From a virus: a stretch of DNA of 64,000 bases. Under the pieces are notes generated by a model. It saw only the letters and a list, made by a program, of their open reading frames with translations. It was not told the DNA's origin and did no database searches. Of the stretch, positions 43,788 through 55,160 are shown in pieces. Both the position numbers and the translations under genes were made by a program. Each line of letters starts with the position of its first letter. Position 1 is the stretch's first letter. The DNA lies in IMG/VR virus record IMGVR_UViG_3300030098_007087, positions 19,942 to 83,941 of that record. The stretch is one strand, 5' to 3'.

Positions 43788-45302
43788 ATGCCAATACACA
43801 GATTTACAGCCAGTTTAGACAACACAATAACCAACGCACTCAAGCTCGGCTTACAGACCAGAGCTACTGGCTCCAACCAAGGGGCAGCGGATTCATTGCA
43901 AGTATTTTCTATTTACGGGCAGGCTAGTGGATCTGATGTTGGGAACAGGACTGTGGAGAAGTCAAGAATCCTAATACAATTTCCGGTGGACGAAATTAGT
44001 GCCGCAAGAGACAACGGCACTATCCCTGCCTCTGGAAGTGTAAACTTTTTTCTTAGAATGTTTAATGCTAGGCACCCGTTCACTGTCCCAAAAGAATACA
44101 CACTAGTTGTCAACCCTGTATCACAATCTTGGCAAGAGGGGTTCGGGTTAGATGTAGACTCTTTTATTGACACAGGATATTCAAACTGGGTGGTGGCTCT
44201 TAGCACTAGCGCCGGCACATCAAGCTGGAGCCAAGAGGGCGGCTCATATATAACAGGTACAATTGGAACCAGCAATCAAGTGTACACTTACAAACAAACA
44301 TTTACAACTGGCATTGAAGATTTGGAAGTGGATGTGTCTAATGCTGTAGAAGATTGGATAGCTGGTCCTGCCCCATCCAAACTGCCCGGAAATTACGGTT
44401 TTGGTGTTTTTCTAACTTCTAGCCAAGAAAACGGAACATTGCTAAGATCTTTTTATAATAAGAAATTTTACGCAAGAGGAACTGAATATTTCTATAAAAG
44501 ACCAGTCATTGAGGCTAGGTGGGAAGATTTCAAGACAGATGATAGAGGAGATTTTTATTTGAGCAGTGCTCTAGCACCAGCAACTGATAACTTGAATAAT
44601 CTATACCTGTATAACTATATCAAAGGAGCAGCAAAAAACATTCCAGCGGTAGGAGAAAATAAAATTTTTATTAGTATCTACTCCGGAACTACTGGACCTG
44701 AAGGGGATAAGATTGGTCTCTCTATAGGCGGCGGAGTTGCAGCAGCCGGAGATACAAATATTACCGGCAATTTTGTTTCAACAGGTATCTATTCTTGCTC
44801 TTTTGCTTATACATCATCAATCGCTTCAACAGAGCAACTCTATGATGTTTGGCACAGTGGCAATGTTGAGTATTTTACAGGCTCTGGGTTCACTCCGAAG
44901 GACTTGACTCAGTACAGCAACAACGTGGCAGCCAACTATGTCTTAAGTATAACAAATCTAAAGCCTTATTATTCAAATAATGAAAAGGCAAGGTTTAGAA
45001 TATTCACCAGATCACAAACATGGAATCCAACTATTTACACTAAGGCGACAACTGCGATTGAACCAACGATCTTGAGAGATGCGTATTATAAAATTACCAG
45101 ACAGTTGGATGGAGTTGAGGCTATTGGTTATGGGACAGGAAGTGTAAAATATACAAAAATGTCCTATGATGCTAGTGGGAGTTATTTCGATTTAGATATG
45201 GCAAATCTAGAGTCAGATTATACATACAATATAAATATTTTATCCATTGAAAATGGAGTAACTTTTGAGCATCCAGAAACTTTTAAATTTAGGGTAGAAT
45301 AG
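43788..45302 (+). CDS. Structural protein with DNRLRE-like beta-sandwich
   Basis: A 504-residue protein. The first ~230 residues carry a pattern typical of DNRLRE/carbohydrate-binding beta-sandwich domains: LDNTITNAL, GAADSLQVFSIYG, KSRILIQFPVDEI, SVNFFLRMFNARH, and SQSWQEGFGLDVDSFIDTGYSNW with conserved Trp and Gly. The remainder is beta-rich with many Ser, Thr and Tyr. It begins one base after the gp6 stop with AGGAG upstream. The domain is known in extracellular and viral adhesins; here it probably decorates or extends the baseplate. Equivalent T4 gene unknown. Confidence 0.72.
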   Translation: MPIHRFTASLDNTITNALKLGLQTRATGSNQGAADSLQVFSIYGQASGSDVGNRTVEKSRILIQFPVDEISAARDNGTIPASGSVNFFLRMFNARHPFTVPKEYTLVVNPVSQSWQEGFGLDVDSFIDTGYSNWVVALSTSAGTSSWSQEGGSYITGTIGTSNQVYTYKQTFTTGIEDLEVDVSNAVEDWIAGPAPSKLPGNYGFGVFLTSSQENGTLLRSFYNKKFYARGTEYFYKRPVIEARWEDFKTDDRGDFYLSSALAPATDNLNNLYLYNYIKGAAKNIPAVGENKIFISIYSGTTGPEGDKIGLSIGGGVAAAGDTNITGNFVSTGIYSCSFAYTSSIASTEQLYDVWHSGNVEYFTGSGFTPKDLTQYSNNVAANYVLSITNLKPYYSNNEKARFRIFTRSQTWNPTIYTKATTAIEPTILRDAYYKITRQLDGVEAIGYGTGSVKYTKMSYDASGSYFDLDMANLESDYTYNINILSIENGVTFEHPETFKFRVE

Positions 45303-45304
45303 AT

Positions 45305-48300
45305 ATGCCAAACATAAAAGATTTATTCAACAAGCATGATAGCTCAGGCAAAGTATTATCTGGTAAAGCAATAAACCAAATCACGTCAAGCCAAGATGCT
45401 GAATCATTTGAGTATATCGAGGCTTATCAAGCAGAAAAAGATCGCTTCATACCCGAGGTAGATTTTACAGATCCAAAGACTTTTGTTCGTTATGGTTCTG
45501 CCGAAAAATATTACGAAAACGCCATTCAAGCCATTTACCGAACTTATCCATATGACGGTTCACGAAAAGAGAAAACAGAATGGCATAACTCTGCATCGTA
45601 TTTCGATAACTATGTGTTCAACGAAGTATACCCAAGAACAAATGGATACTATGTACAAGGTCAGACCACTTTTCCAGCCGTACAACTTCAGCCTGATGAC
45701 GGCATTGGTGTAGAATTTTTTTCCGTAAGGGCAAAGCCGTTATACATTGATGTAAAAGGTGGTCCTCACAAAGCGGCTGTAGCAGACACAATTGATCAAC
45801 AACCAGAAACGCAAACTTATTCAAAAGCTTCTTCAAAGACATCGTACTCTCAAACATCAGCAAATATATACGATGCAGAGAGAAAAAGAGCATCAAACTT
45901 TGCCATCGATGGGACAGAGGGAAACACAATAGAAATGTGGGTCAAACCATCTAGCACTGGACCCGCTGTGCTGTTTGATTTGTGGAATGATGATGGGGGA
46001 ACTACAACTGCAATTAGGAGCGGAAGTTATGGTAGATTTTTAGTAGATAGAAGGTTTTATTTCCTTAATACTGGTGGCGGCTCCGGAGGGGCAGCACTTA
46101 CACTAGTTGATGGTGCAAACTTTCACCTAACATACATGTCTGGAACTGCTGGTGCAGAAAGGGTCCCAGTGCTGCCTTTTGCATCAGTGCCACAGTTGGT
46201 AACGGGGTCTTGGTCTCACCTTGCATTTAGTGTGAAAAATGAAGCTAACTCACTTAGAATCAAAACATATTTCAACGGGGAACTTATAGATTCAATCTTA
46301 ACCGGGTCTTCGATTGGGGAAGTTACAGGGGCACTAAATGCTAATATTGGAGGCTACAAACACTATCCTGACAACACTGTGAAAGCTCTTGCAATAACTG
46401 CCGGCAAAACTAATTTCAATGGATACAATCAGCTTACTGGTGCAATAGACGAATTTAGATTCTGGAAAACAGGCAGAAGTTCAAAAGAGATTGGAAGAAA
46501 TTGGTTCACACAAGTATTTGGGGGCACAAATACTGATAACTCAAACACAGATTTGGGGGTGTATTTCAAGTTTAACGAGGGGATAACACAAAATTCTAGT
46601 TACGATTCTGTGGTTTTGGATTACTCCGGTAGAATATCAAACGGTACAATCGTAAATTACGACTCTACAGATATTGGAGAAGGTCCACGACTTACTGGCT
46701 CTGCTATGGTAGAGTCATCTGCATCTCTGACAGAGTTTAAAGACCCGATTATTTACTCATTTCATCCTCAAGTATTCAATCTTAAGAAAGATAAGTCTGA
46801 AGAGGGTAGTGTATATGACGCAAGAAACTCTTCTGCCATTCATACAACGCTACCGAATTGGATGTCCGAAGACGATCAAGAAGTTGGTGCATCTAACTTG
46901 GCAAAAATTGTACAAGTGATGGCAAGTTACTTTGACACACTACAACTTCAACTGGATGCATTGCCACACCTCAAAGACGTCAATTATACGAAGTTCATGG
47001 AACTAAAAGCCCGGAACTACTCAGACGAAGGTAGCATACTACTAACAGGGTCCAATGTACATCCAGCTTACTCGTCTAGTTTCAGCAGCAAACCAAAGCC
47101 GTTTACAAAAAATGCCCTTCAATCTTTGGGTTTGGAAATACCAGAGATTTTTACTGACGCTGACGCCATGGAGCAACTTAGCTCTCGTGATGAAGATAGA
47201 GATTATAAAGACAAGCTTTATAATATAAAAAATCAAATATATCAAAACATTTACAACAATTTGAATTTTATATTGAAATCTAAAGGAACAGAAAAATCAT
47301 TTAGAAACTTAGTACGTTGTTTTGGTGTTGACGAAGAATTAGTGCGATTGAACTTATATGGCAACAATGTTGATTATGAGTTGAAAAATAATTTCAGATC
47401 TACTGCTGTGAAGAAGACATATGTTGATTTTATGGATGTTGATAGACAAGCTGGGACAGTTTATCATTACACCTCTAGCGTCAACAATAATACAAATGCT
47501 TTTTCTTACATACCTAGTAATTTAGCGCTAGTGTCCGGTGGTTTTGGAATGACTTTCCAAACCGAAGTGTATTTTCCATTCAAGGGAAACCCCGGAGACC
47601 CGTTTTTCCAACCATTTGAGCAACTTAGTTCGTCGTTATTTGGTATGCACACAGCAGTAGAGGCAGCCGCAGGTTCGTCCGGTCAAGCAGACACCACTTG
47701 GAATAACCCAGATGTGTCAGAGTTTAAGGTTTATGCTATACGCCCAGAAAAAAATTCACGACATGCATATTTCCAATTGACAAGTTCTGTCATGGCTATA
47801 AATTTGACAAGTAGTGTATTTGATTTTGTTTATGATAACGAAAAGTGGAATTTTGCTGTAAGGGTAAAGCCGACAAAGTATCCATGGGCAAATGCACTGA
47901 CAGGAACAAACTCTGGCACTCTTGATTCTTCAATTGCTGCTGATACTGACTTGACATACGAGGTGTCTTTTTACGGGGCTCATGCTGACTTAGATATTAT
48001 TGTAGATGAGTTCAATCTCTCAACAACAGTCAATGCTAGTGTTGGGGATAACTTCATGTCTGGCTCTAAGCGCATGTACATTGGGGCACATAGGACAAAC
48101 TTTTCCGGAGGGCTGTTACAAGAGTCGGATGTAAAAATATCGACGACTAGAGCTTGGATGGATTATTTGACCGATGCAGAACTTAGATCCCACGCCAAAG
48201 ATGCTAACAGCAAAGGTGTTCTTCATCCGTATCAAAACGCTTTCGTCAATCAAAATAGTGTAAAGCCTTACGATATTCCGAGATCAGATTTGCTAATATT

Positions 48301-51300
48301 TGAGTGGGATTTTACAAATGTTACTAGCTCTGATGGTGGAATCAGCGGGTTGCCAACAACTTTTGACGCTCGATTTGTCGTGGAAGATATATCATCTGGC
48401 TCAACTTCACAAAATTTTGCTAGCGATATCACGGATGATAGATACGGCGGTCTTACATTTACTAGAAATCAATACACTGGGCGCGGTGATTTCTTTGAAC
48501 CAAACAACGAAAAAGTAGTTGATCATATCTACATCAATTCAGCAAAGATAGATGCCCCCGAAGTGATCAATAGTTCTGACATGATAGAGATTTTGAATCA
48601 AGATGATCTTGAATTCACCAGAGAAAGCAGACCAATTGATTATTTTTACGCTGTAGAAAAAAGCATGTATCAAACAATTTCTGATGAAATGCTCAGAGTT
48701 TTTGCCACCATTGCAGATTTTAACAATTTGATTGGGGAGCCTGTAAATCGCTATAGGGGTCAATATAAAGATATGGATAAGCTAAAAAGCTTATTCTATG
48801 AAAGCATTGGAAACACACCTGATTTAGACAAGTATGTCGATTTTTATAAATGGATTGACGCCGCAATAACTAAATTCTTAGAACAAATATTCCCAGCGTC
48901 TGCAAACTTTGCAGACGAATTGAGAACGGTTGTAGAAAGCCATGTTCTAGAAAGAAGTGCATATAGAAACAAGTTTCCAACACTGGAAGTAAAACAGGAA
49001 GACCCAGAAGTCCCAGCGCTTGGTATCAATGAGCTTACATATAACTGGAAATTTGGGCATGCCCCAACAGATGTGTCTGATGACAAAAAACAAAAAGATA
49101 ACTGCTTATGGTTTAATCAAAGAGCAGAAAAAACAATCGCTGCCCTAAGCTCCAGTGTTGCCTCTGTGAACACAGGTAGACAAACAATTTTAGATAGAGC
49201 GACAACAGACAATAGTGGGTCATATCTAAAAAGATACGAAGGGTCAACCTATGTTCTTCGTAAATTATCAAAACCATACAAAGAAGGCGTCTCATTCACC
49301 AAGCAAATTAAGGGTGGTGTAAACTTTGATGCAAATAAAAAGGTTGATCATTGGAAAGGGTTTCTACAATTCGGAAATCAAAATGTAGTATTGGTCACTG
49401 GAAGTCAATTATATGTAGACGACAGGCACACAGACGACCGCCACTGTGCTGACAATGATGAACTTAGAAACAAAAATAAAGTAAAATCATCATTCGGTTA
49501 CAAATATAGTGTTACAGCGGGTGCTTTTTTAGATGTGCAAAAAATAAACACAATTTTGCCCTTTAATCTTTACACTACGGGTTCCACTACTGATGTTTAT
49601 TTGAAAACATGGGAATCCATCTCCGCAGGAGGCAGTGGGGATCCAAAAGACCAAAAGGTTGTTGTTGTAAACCACCATCATGATGGATATGGAACTCTTG
49701 CGGAAGAGCCAATGCAAGGGACCTTTACAGAAAGATGGGAAGGTGGAAACCCACATAGACACGTCAGAATAAATGACGGAAGAGATATTACAACAAACTC
49801 CATGCATCATAGACCAGAAGCTTGGAAAATAGTCTTGCCTCCAACAGTACACTCCCAAATGCAGTTCAGAAATCATCATAACAGCGCTGTCGGTGCTTTG
49901 GGTGGTATCAATGCTCCTTACTATAGAGATTTTATAGCAAAAAGACCTGTTGTAATCAAGAATATTTTGCAAACAACAGCGACTGTTGACACTCGTTTGG
50001 ATGGTGCTCTTTTCCACGGACCAGTTGGAAATTATTCTCATCAACATGATATTGTGCAAACATCTGGTCGAAAAGCAAATAACAAGTATTTTGTTGAACA
50101 AGAAGGTGTTGGGTTTGGAAAAGTATTTAGTGGACTAGAGGCTAGCCCACAAGTTGCTTTTTACAATGTTGACTACAAATTCCCAACACCAGAAAGAAAA
50201 GCAACAGACACAGTTTTTGTTGAAAGATTTTCTGCACCCGGAAGTTTTGAGGCGATGAATCGTGGTTTCTTAGATCCGTTCGCAGAAGAGATGTCTGTTT
50301 ACAATGCAATGCCATTTAGAAACTTGTCAGTGAGGGGTGATAGTTTCAAAAAAATTGGAGCGCAAAAAGGCGGCGGCGCGTTTACCTCAACAACTCCGTC
50401 CGATTACGATGGTCAAACATTGACAATCACATCCCAAGATAATAATAAAACGGTTGTATACATTTTTCTAACTTCAGGCACCACAGGCGATTTGGATGGT
50501 TCTGGTCGAGTAAAAGTTGTATTGAGCGGAGGAAATCCGGCAGATTATGTGGTTCAATTAATAGCAGCAATCAATAGCGCCAATGGACACAATGCAGGCG
50601 TTACTAATAGTGTTTTAGGTCTAACAAGTGTGCAAGTCGGGGTAATTTCAATTCTTGGTCTTTCATTTATGTTGTATTCCGATACAGACTTTGTAACGAG
50701 CACGATCCTCCCAGCACAAGTGGAAATGAGCACTAACACTTGGTCAACTTCTTCGCTTGGACTTAGATCACTGCTTTCAAGACGGACAAGATTCGGTGGC
50801 TATGACAAGCAAGCAACCACAACTCCAGCTTTTCACAAAACGTATAGAAATAGAAAACTGCGATTAGCTTCATTTACCGATTCTTCATGGAGTGCTTCAT
50901 CCAGTTTTGATAATGCATATGTTACTCACATGATTCCAAGAACTGATTTTCAATATTCTTGGATTAGAAGTTCTAGGGGCGAAGATTTCGGTGACCTTGG
51001 CGAAGGGGGCTTTAATGACGACAACAGCCATTCTGACATACCGCTATACTTTGGATACGCACCATATAGTGGTGAGGTTGTCTCTAAAAACGGCAACGGG
51101 TTTGTATCAGCTATACACTTCCAAAGTGCAAGTGAGCATGGGAGTTACATTCAAGTTTCTTCCGGAAATAGACTTTATGGCATCAATAAAAATTCTTCTG
51201 CTCTCGACGGTTCCAATCGCACTGGTTTCATACCCGTTAGCTTTGTAGGGCTAAATACTAATTTTGTTGATACTTTCAGGACAGCTTCAAACACCATAAC

Positions 51301-54300
51301 AGAAACAAATAGAAGCCCTCTTGTTAATGCTGGCTACGCCGGTAAAACTCTCAACCCGCCAGATGAAATAGGATTAGCAGCAAAATTAAACGGTCTTAAC
51401 CTTCGTAGAAATGGCACGGGGGGATTCTCTTCTTGGAAACAAATAAGACAAGGAGATCACCCAATTGCAAGACACTTAAAAGATACAAACACATATTCTA
51501 TTTCTGTTAGAAACAAAAAGACGCCCGTTTCCGCCGGAGGCATACCTTATGGACCTGAACAAATTGTTTTTCCAAAATTAAATGTGAAAATTGTTGGCAA
51601 CGAGGCGAGTTATAAAAACCAACAAGGAACACCACATTTGCTAGTGGGTTCTGAAGTTGCAATAGAAAATTATATTGAGCCACCACTGTCATCAAAATTC
51701 AAACCGATTAGGCACGATGTAAATGTAGAAGATGAAAATGCTCAAGTAACACCATTGATAATTGAACATACATATACAAATAATTTTGATTACTTCGCGA
51801 ATCCAAATCTGATGAAGAAAATGGAATTTGCAGGAGTAATCGAGCAACCGGGGCAACAAATTTATGATAATTTATTAGATTATACTATAAAGGGCACTAT
51901 ACCCAAAGATTCAAATCCTATAAAAGGGTTTAGAAATTTGATTTATAAAGAAACAATCTATCCAAAAGAGCAGCACACTTATTTGGCAAAATCTAGAGGT
52001 AGAACATCGTATACACAAGAGGTTCTCACTCTGACAGGTATTTTAGGGTCTGACAGAACATTTTGGAGGGATTCGCTAGGAGACAGGCAAAGAAGCATTG
52101 AACGTCCCAACTGCGCCAAAAATCCGCTAGGCTTTCTCGAACAAGCTCATTCGCTCTCACCACCAAACGCAGGTGTTCCAAAACCCGAGTGGGTCGCAGC
52201 CCCCAGCATTCATCCACTAGATGTCGGGGATAGAATGACCGGTGCAACAATTGATTATTCACAGCTTACAGGCTCTAATCACGGCGCTCTTTCTGTTGAT
52301 AGCTTTAGTACATCAATGCTACAATATCAGATAGATAGAACTACATTGATGGCTCCAACGTCTTCTTTTGCGTATGAATACCATGCATTTATATCTTCTT
52401 CAGCAGCAGAGGGAGGAACTGATGGAGAAATATATTCTGAATTTATTCCAAACTGGGACACTCAGAGGTTGTCAGGAAAGAAGCCATGGTTTGATTCTTA
52501 TGAGCACTATGCATCCGATATCAGGCTCATGGGGCAAGACCACACGGTGCTCCCAGAATTTAGAATCTCTCAACACATGGATTACTATCTAGATAAGGGA
52601 GGATTCTTTGGTGCAACGTCAAAAAATAACAAATTTCTAACGCTCGAAGGTGGTCACTTATCTCAATCCGCTGCAAGCGAAACATCCGAGTATGACGCCA
52701 ATTTTTACGATGTATACAGCCACAGTGATTTCTTGAAACACTTTGAGCTAATCCGAACTCAACACGAGGAGTCTCTTGGTGATCATAAGCAAACAAAGAT
52801 GACAATAAAGTGCAGAGGCATTAAAAAATTATTACCTTACAATGGGTTTTACCCAATGAACAGAACAGTGCAACTAGGTAGCATGATGTCACAGTCGTTT
52901 GCTCCCTTTTTAGAAGGGAGCACCATTTTCTCTTCCAACCCAAATGCTGAGAGAATTAGTGCGTTCATGCAACCTTTCTTTAATCCGGGCATTATGTATA
53001 ACACGATCAAATCAGGGATTGCAGTTGATTGGATGACCTTCACAGGCTCTGTGCATATAACCAAATTCGGCACAAGCACTCAGGGTGGTGTCATACACAC
53101 AAACACTGGATCATTTAGACTACCGTTTGAATCAATTATTTTTCCTGAAAAATACTTAGCAGCAAGCGGTAGCTCCCCGGTCAACAGCACCCCCACGCAT
53201 ATAAATTATGTAGACGCTAGAATGCATACTGGTGCACCAAGAATTAGTGGCGCATTTGCTCGATGGACTGGGGATAGCAAGCCAAATTACTCACTAGCAG
53301 TAAACAATTTTATGGCAGAGATACCAAATTTCTTTTTGAAAGATAGAAAAATGAGCGCACTAGAATCTACAACAGCAGCAAGCTTTTTATCTGGAGTAGA
53401 TTACTATATGGACGTTGACCTTTATAAGACAAAAAACATGGTCATGTACGAAGGACCAAATAGGTTGAATACCACTAGCTCCACTGGCAATAATGCTTCC
53501 GCAAGAGGCATTCACTATGGACCGCCATTCATTCAACTCGCATCCTCTCGTACTGGAAACGCCTATATGCAATCACAAGCTTTCCGATGCGATCCAGCTA
53601 ACGCTGCGTATACACCGCCTTATTTTTATGGCAAGTCTACGGCTAGAGTAAAGTTTTCTCCACACGAGTTTGCCGAACTAGCCAACAATGAAACGCTAGA
53701 TATAGGGACATCAAATTCAACATTCACTCTTGAGGAGATTGTCACATATCTTGCGACCAGCGGAACTACATTTTTTAACGATTATAGTCTTGATCAATCT
53801 GGTTACTTGGATAGTGGGCGAATCACCACCGCCAAAGGAGCGGGTGCCAACGGAGAAAACTGCGCTCAATTTGCTCTTGCAACCAAATACCAAATGCAAA
53901 TCCAAGCATCAATGAATTTATTCAATGTGGTCGAACAGCCTATTTTTGCTTTTGATTCTGATGGAAGGAAAACTCAAACTGAACCTCAAGCTTCAAACTC
54001 CAAGTGGGTAATATCTCCTAAGTTTGAATGCCCCGTGTTGAATTTTAGCGGTAACACTGGAACAACTTTTGCAGATCAAAATCTTCACACTCGTGGCATG
54101 TGGAGAGGTTATGGAGAATTCCCGACCTCTGGAGAGGGTATATATATTGACATAAAAGAAACTTTCCCAACTGTCGCACCAGCAATGAATATTGGTAACC
54201 CGATAATTGGGGTGGGTAATTCCACCAGCGCACAAACAAACATAGGCTCATTAAAAGAAAAATTGTTTCCAAATGCTTCTGCGACACGTATTGGGGAAAT

Positions 54301-55147
54301 AGCTGACGAAAAAGAAATTTTTGAAGCAGTTGTAGCTATTCCATTTACTGTGAGTCAAACTCAAAAACAATTTTTCCCTTTAGTACCAGCAAGCGATGCT
54401 ATAACAGCAAAATTTAGTGGACAAAAAGTTGTTCAAGCAATATTAGGCGAAGGAGATCCATTCGACCCAGAAGTGTATGATCCGGGGCATTCAATTATAG
54501 ATCAGGTGGAAAAGATGAAAAAATATGTTTTCCCGCCACAGCTTGACTTTATCAACAATAAAAACCTTTCTCCAATGCAAATGTACATTTTTGAATTTAG
54601 CCATACGTTGAGCAAGCAGGATCTAGCCGACATTTGGCAAGGAGTGATGCCAGAGATTTCCGTAAAAGCAGAAAAGCAAACTGCTTCAGTGACACATTTG
54701 TTGACAAACAATGAGTTGATGCTTGGAAGACCAATTGATAGTACAATTCGTTGGATGGTATTTAAGGTAAAACAGAGAGCAGAGTATAATTATAACGAAC
54801 TTATATTGAAGACCATAGGGAGAGACGAGTTCGTCGAAACCCCAGAAAAAGAAGCGTACAGTTATAACTGGCCATACGACTTTTTTAGCTTGGTTGAATT
54901 AGTAAAAATAGATACTGGCGTTCAAATCGGCGGTGCAGTGCCAAAAACACCACCAGACATTTCTTCGGACTTGGTGGACGTGCCTGACCAAGACGAGGAA
55001 CAAGAAAAAACACCAGATTTAGCGAAGAATGAAGAGTTCACGCCGGCAGACGCTAAGGACATATTCCTGCCAGATCAATATAAGGATAGGTCTGAAGGAG
55101 AGCAAAACTCTAAAATGACTGATATCGGTAATGATCCAATATTATAG
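45305..55147 (+). CDS. Giant LamG-containing structural protein, 3,280 residues
   Basis: A 3,280-residue protein, the largest in the window, in the place where T4 has gp7. Residues about 205-400 form a LamG/concanavalin A-like domain: TIEMWVKPSS, LAFSVKNEANSLRIKTYFNGELID, ANIGGYKHY, and GAIDEFRFWKTGRSSKEI. Another likely copy spans about 780-965 (FAVRVKPTKYPW, MYIGAHRTNFSGG, ISTTRAWMDYLTDAEL). Between them is a conserved-looking helical part (ASYFDTLQLQLDALPHLKD). The rest is unrecognised and beta-rich; the C-terminal 120 residues are acidic and Pro-rich. LamG domains bind glycans, so it may join baseplate building and cell contact. Confidence 0.8.
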   Translation: MPNIKDLFNKHDSSGKVLSGKAINQITSSQDAESFEYIEAYQAEKDRFIPEVDFTDPKTFVRYGSAEKYYENAIQAIYRTYPYDGSRKEKTEWHNSASYFDNYVFNEVYPRTNGYYVQGQTTFPAVQLQPDDGIGVEFFSVRAKPLYIDVKGGPHKAAVADTIDQQPETQTYSKASSKTSYSQTSANIYDAERKRASNFAIDGTEGNTIEMWVKPSSTGPAVLFDLWNDDGGTTTAIRSGSYGRFLVDRRFYFLNTGGGSGGAALTLVDGANFHLTYMSGTAGAERVPVLPFASVPQLVTGSWSHLAFSVKNEANSLRIKTYFNGELIDSILTGSSIGEVTGALNANIGGYKHYPDNTVKALAITAGKTNFNGYNQLTGAIDEFRFWKTGRSSKEIGRNWFTQVFGGTNTDNSNTDLGVYFKFNEGITQNSSYDSVVLDYSGRISNGTIVNYDSTDIGEGPRLTGSAMVESSASLTEFKDPIIYSFHPQVFNLKKDKSEEGSVYDARNSSAIHTTLPNWMSEDDQEVGASNLAKIVQVMASYFDTLQLQLDALPHLKDVNYTKFMELKARNYSDEGSILLTGSNVHPAYSSSFSSKPKPFTKNALQSLGLEIPEIFTDADAMEQLSSRDEDRDYKDKLYNIKNQIYQNIYNNLNFILKSKGTEKSFRNLVRCFGVDEELVRLNLYGNNVDYELKNNFRSTAVKKTYVDFMDVDRQAGTVYHYTSSVNNNTNAFSYIPSNLALVSGGFGMTFQTEVYFPFKGNPGDPFFQPFEQLSSSLFGMHTAVEAAAGSSGQADTTWNNPDVSEFKVYAIRPEKNSRHAYFQLTSSVMAINLTSSVFDFVYDNEKWNFAVRVKPTKYPWANALTGTNSGTLDSSIAADTDLTYEVSFYGAHADLDIIVDEFNLSTTVNASVGDNFMSGSKRMYIGAHRTNFSGGLLQESDVKISTTRAWMDYLTDAELRSHAKDANSKGVLHPYQNAFVNQNSVKPYDIPRSDLLIFEWDFTNVTSSDGGISGLPTTFDARFVVEDISSGSTSQNFASDITDDRYGGLTFTRNQYTGRGDFFEPNNEKVVDHIYINSAKIDAPEVINSSDMIEILNQDDLEFTRESRPIDYFYAVEKSMYQTISDEMLRVFATIADFNNLIGEPVNRYRGQYKDMDKLKSLFYESIGNTPDLDKYVDFYKWIDAAITKFLEQIFPASANFADELRTVVESHVLERSAYRNKFPTLEVKQEDPEVPALGINELTYNWKFGHAPTDVSDDKKQKDNCLWFNQRAEKTIAALSSSVASVNTGRQTILDRATTDNSGSYLKRYEGSTYVLRKLSKPYKEGVSFTKQIKGGVNFDANKKVDHWKGFLQFGNQNVVLVTGSQLYVDDRHTDDRHCADNDELRNKNKVKSSFGYKYSVTAGAFLDVQKINTILPFNLYTTGSTTDVYLKTWESISAGGSGDPKDQKVVVVNHHHDGYGTLAEEPMQGTFTERWEGGNPHRHVRINDGRDITTNSMHHRPEAWKIVLPPTVHSQMQFRNHHNSAVGALGGINAPYYRDFIAKRPVVIKNILQTTATVDTRLDGALFHGPVGNYSHQHDIVQTSGRKANNKYFVEQEGVGFGKVFSGLEASPQVAFYNVDYKFPTPERKATDTVFVERFSAPGSFEAMNRGFLDPFAEEMSVYNAMPFRNLSVRGDSFKKIGAQKGGGAFTSTTPSDYDGQTLTITSQDNNKTVVYIFLTSGTTGDLDGSGRVKVVLSGGNPADYVVQLIAAINSANGHNAGVTNSVLGLTSVQVGVISILGLSFMLYSDTDFVTSTILPAQVEMSTNTWSTSSLGLRSLLSRRTRFGGYDKQATTTPAFHKTYRNRKLRLASFTDSSWSASSSFDNAYVTHMIPRTDFQYSWIRSSRGEDFGDLGEGGFNDDNSHSDIPLYFGYAPYSGEVVSKNGNGFVSAIHFQSASEHGSYIQVSSGNRLYGINKNSSALDGSNRTGFIPVSFVGLNTNFVDTFRTASNTITETNRSPLVNAGYAGKTLNPPDEIGLAAKLNGLNLRRNGTGGFSSWKQIRQGDHPIARHLKDTNTYSISVRNKKTPVSAGGIPYGPEQIVFPKLNVKIVGNEASYKNQQGTPHLLVGSEVAIENYIEPPLSSKFKPIRHDVNVEDENAQVTPLIIEHTYTNNFDYFANPNLMKKMEFAGVIEQPGQQIYDNLLDYTIKGTIPKDSNPIKGFRNLIYKETIYPKEQHTYLAKSRGRTSYTQEVLTLTGILGSDRTFWRDSLGDRQRSIERPNCAKNPLGFLEQAHSLSPPNAGVPKPEWVAAPSIHPLDVGDRMTGATIDYSQLTGSNHGALSVDSFSTSMLQYQIDRTTLMAPTSSFAYEYHAFISSSAAEGGTDGEIYSEFIPNWDTQRLSGKKPWFDSYEHYASDIRLMGQDHTVLPEFRISQHMDYYLDKGGFFGATSKNNKFLTLEGGHLSQSAASETSEYDANFYDVYSHSDFLKHFELIRTQHEESLGDHKQTKMTIKCRGIKKLLPYNGFYPMNRTVQLGSMMSQSFAPFLEGSTIFSSNPNAERISAFMQPFFNPGIMYNTIKSGIAVDWMTFTGSVHITKFGTSTQGGVIHTNTGSFRLPFESIIFPEKYLAASGSSPVNSTPTHINYVDARMHTGAPRISGAFARWTGDSKPNYSLAVNNFMAEIPNFFLKDRKMSALESTTAASFLSGVDYYMDVDLYKTKNMVMYEGPNRLNTTSSTGNNASARGIHYGPPFIQLASSRTGNAYMQSQAFRCDPANAAYTPPYFYGKSTARVKFSPHEFAELANNETLDIGTSNSTFTLEEIVTYLATSGTTFFNDYSLDQSGYLDSGRITTAKGAGANGENCAQFALATKYQMQIQASMNLFNVVEQPIFAFDSDGRKTQTEPQASNSKWVISPKFECPVLNFSGNTGTTFADQNLHTRGMWRGYGEFPTSGEGIYIDIKETFPTVAPAMNIGNPIIGVGNSTSAQTNIGSLKEKLFPNASATRIGEIADEKEIFEAVVAIPFTVSQTQKQFFPLVPASDAITAKFSGQKVVQAILGEGDPFDPEVYDPGHSIIDQVEKMKKYVFPPQLDFINNKNLSPMQMYIFEFSHTLSKQDLADIWQGVMPEISVKAEKQTASVTHLLTNNELMLGRPIDSTIRWMVFKVKQRAEYNYNELILKTIGRDEFVETPEKEAYSYNWPYDFFSLVELVKIDTGVQIGGAVPKTPPDISSDLVDVPDQDEEQEKTPDLAKNEEFTPADAKDIFLPDQYKDRSEGEQNSKMTDIGNDPIL

Positions 55148-55160
55148 GGGAGAGTAAGCA

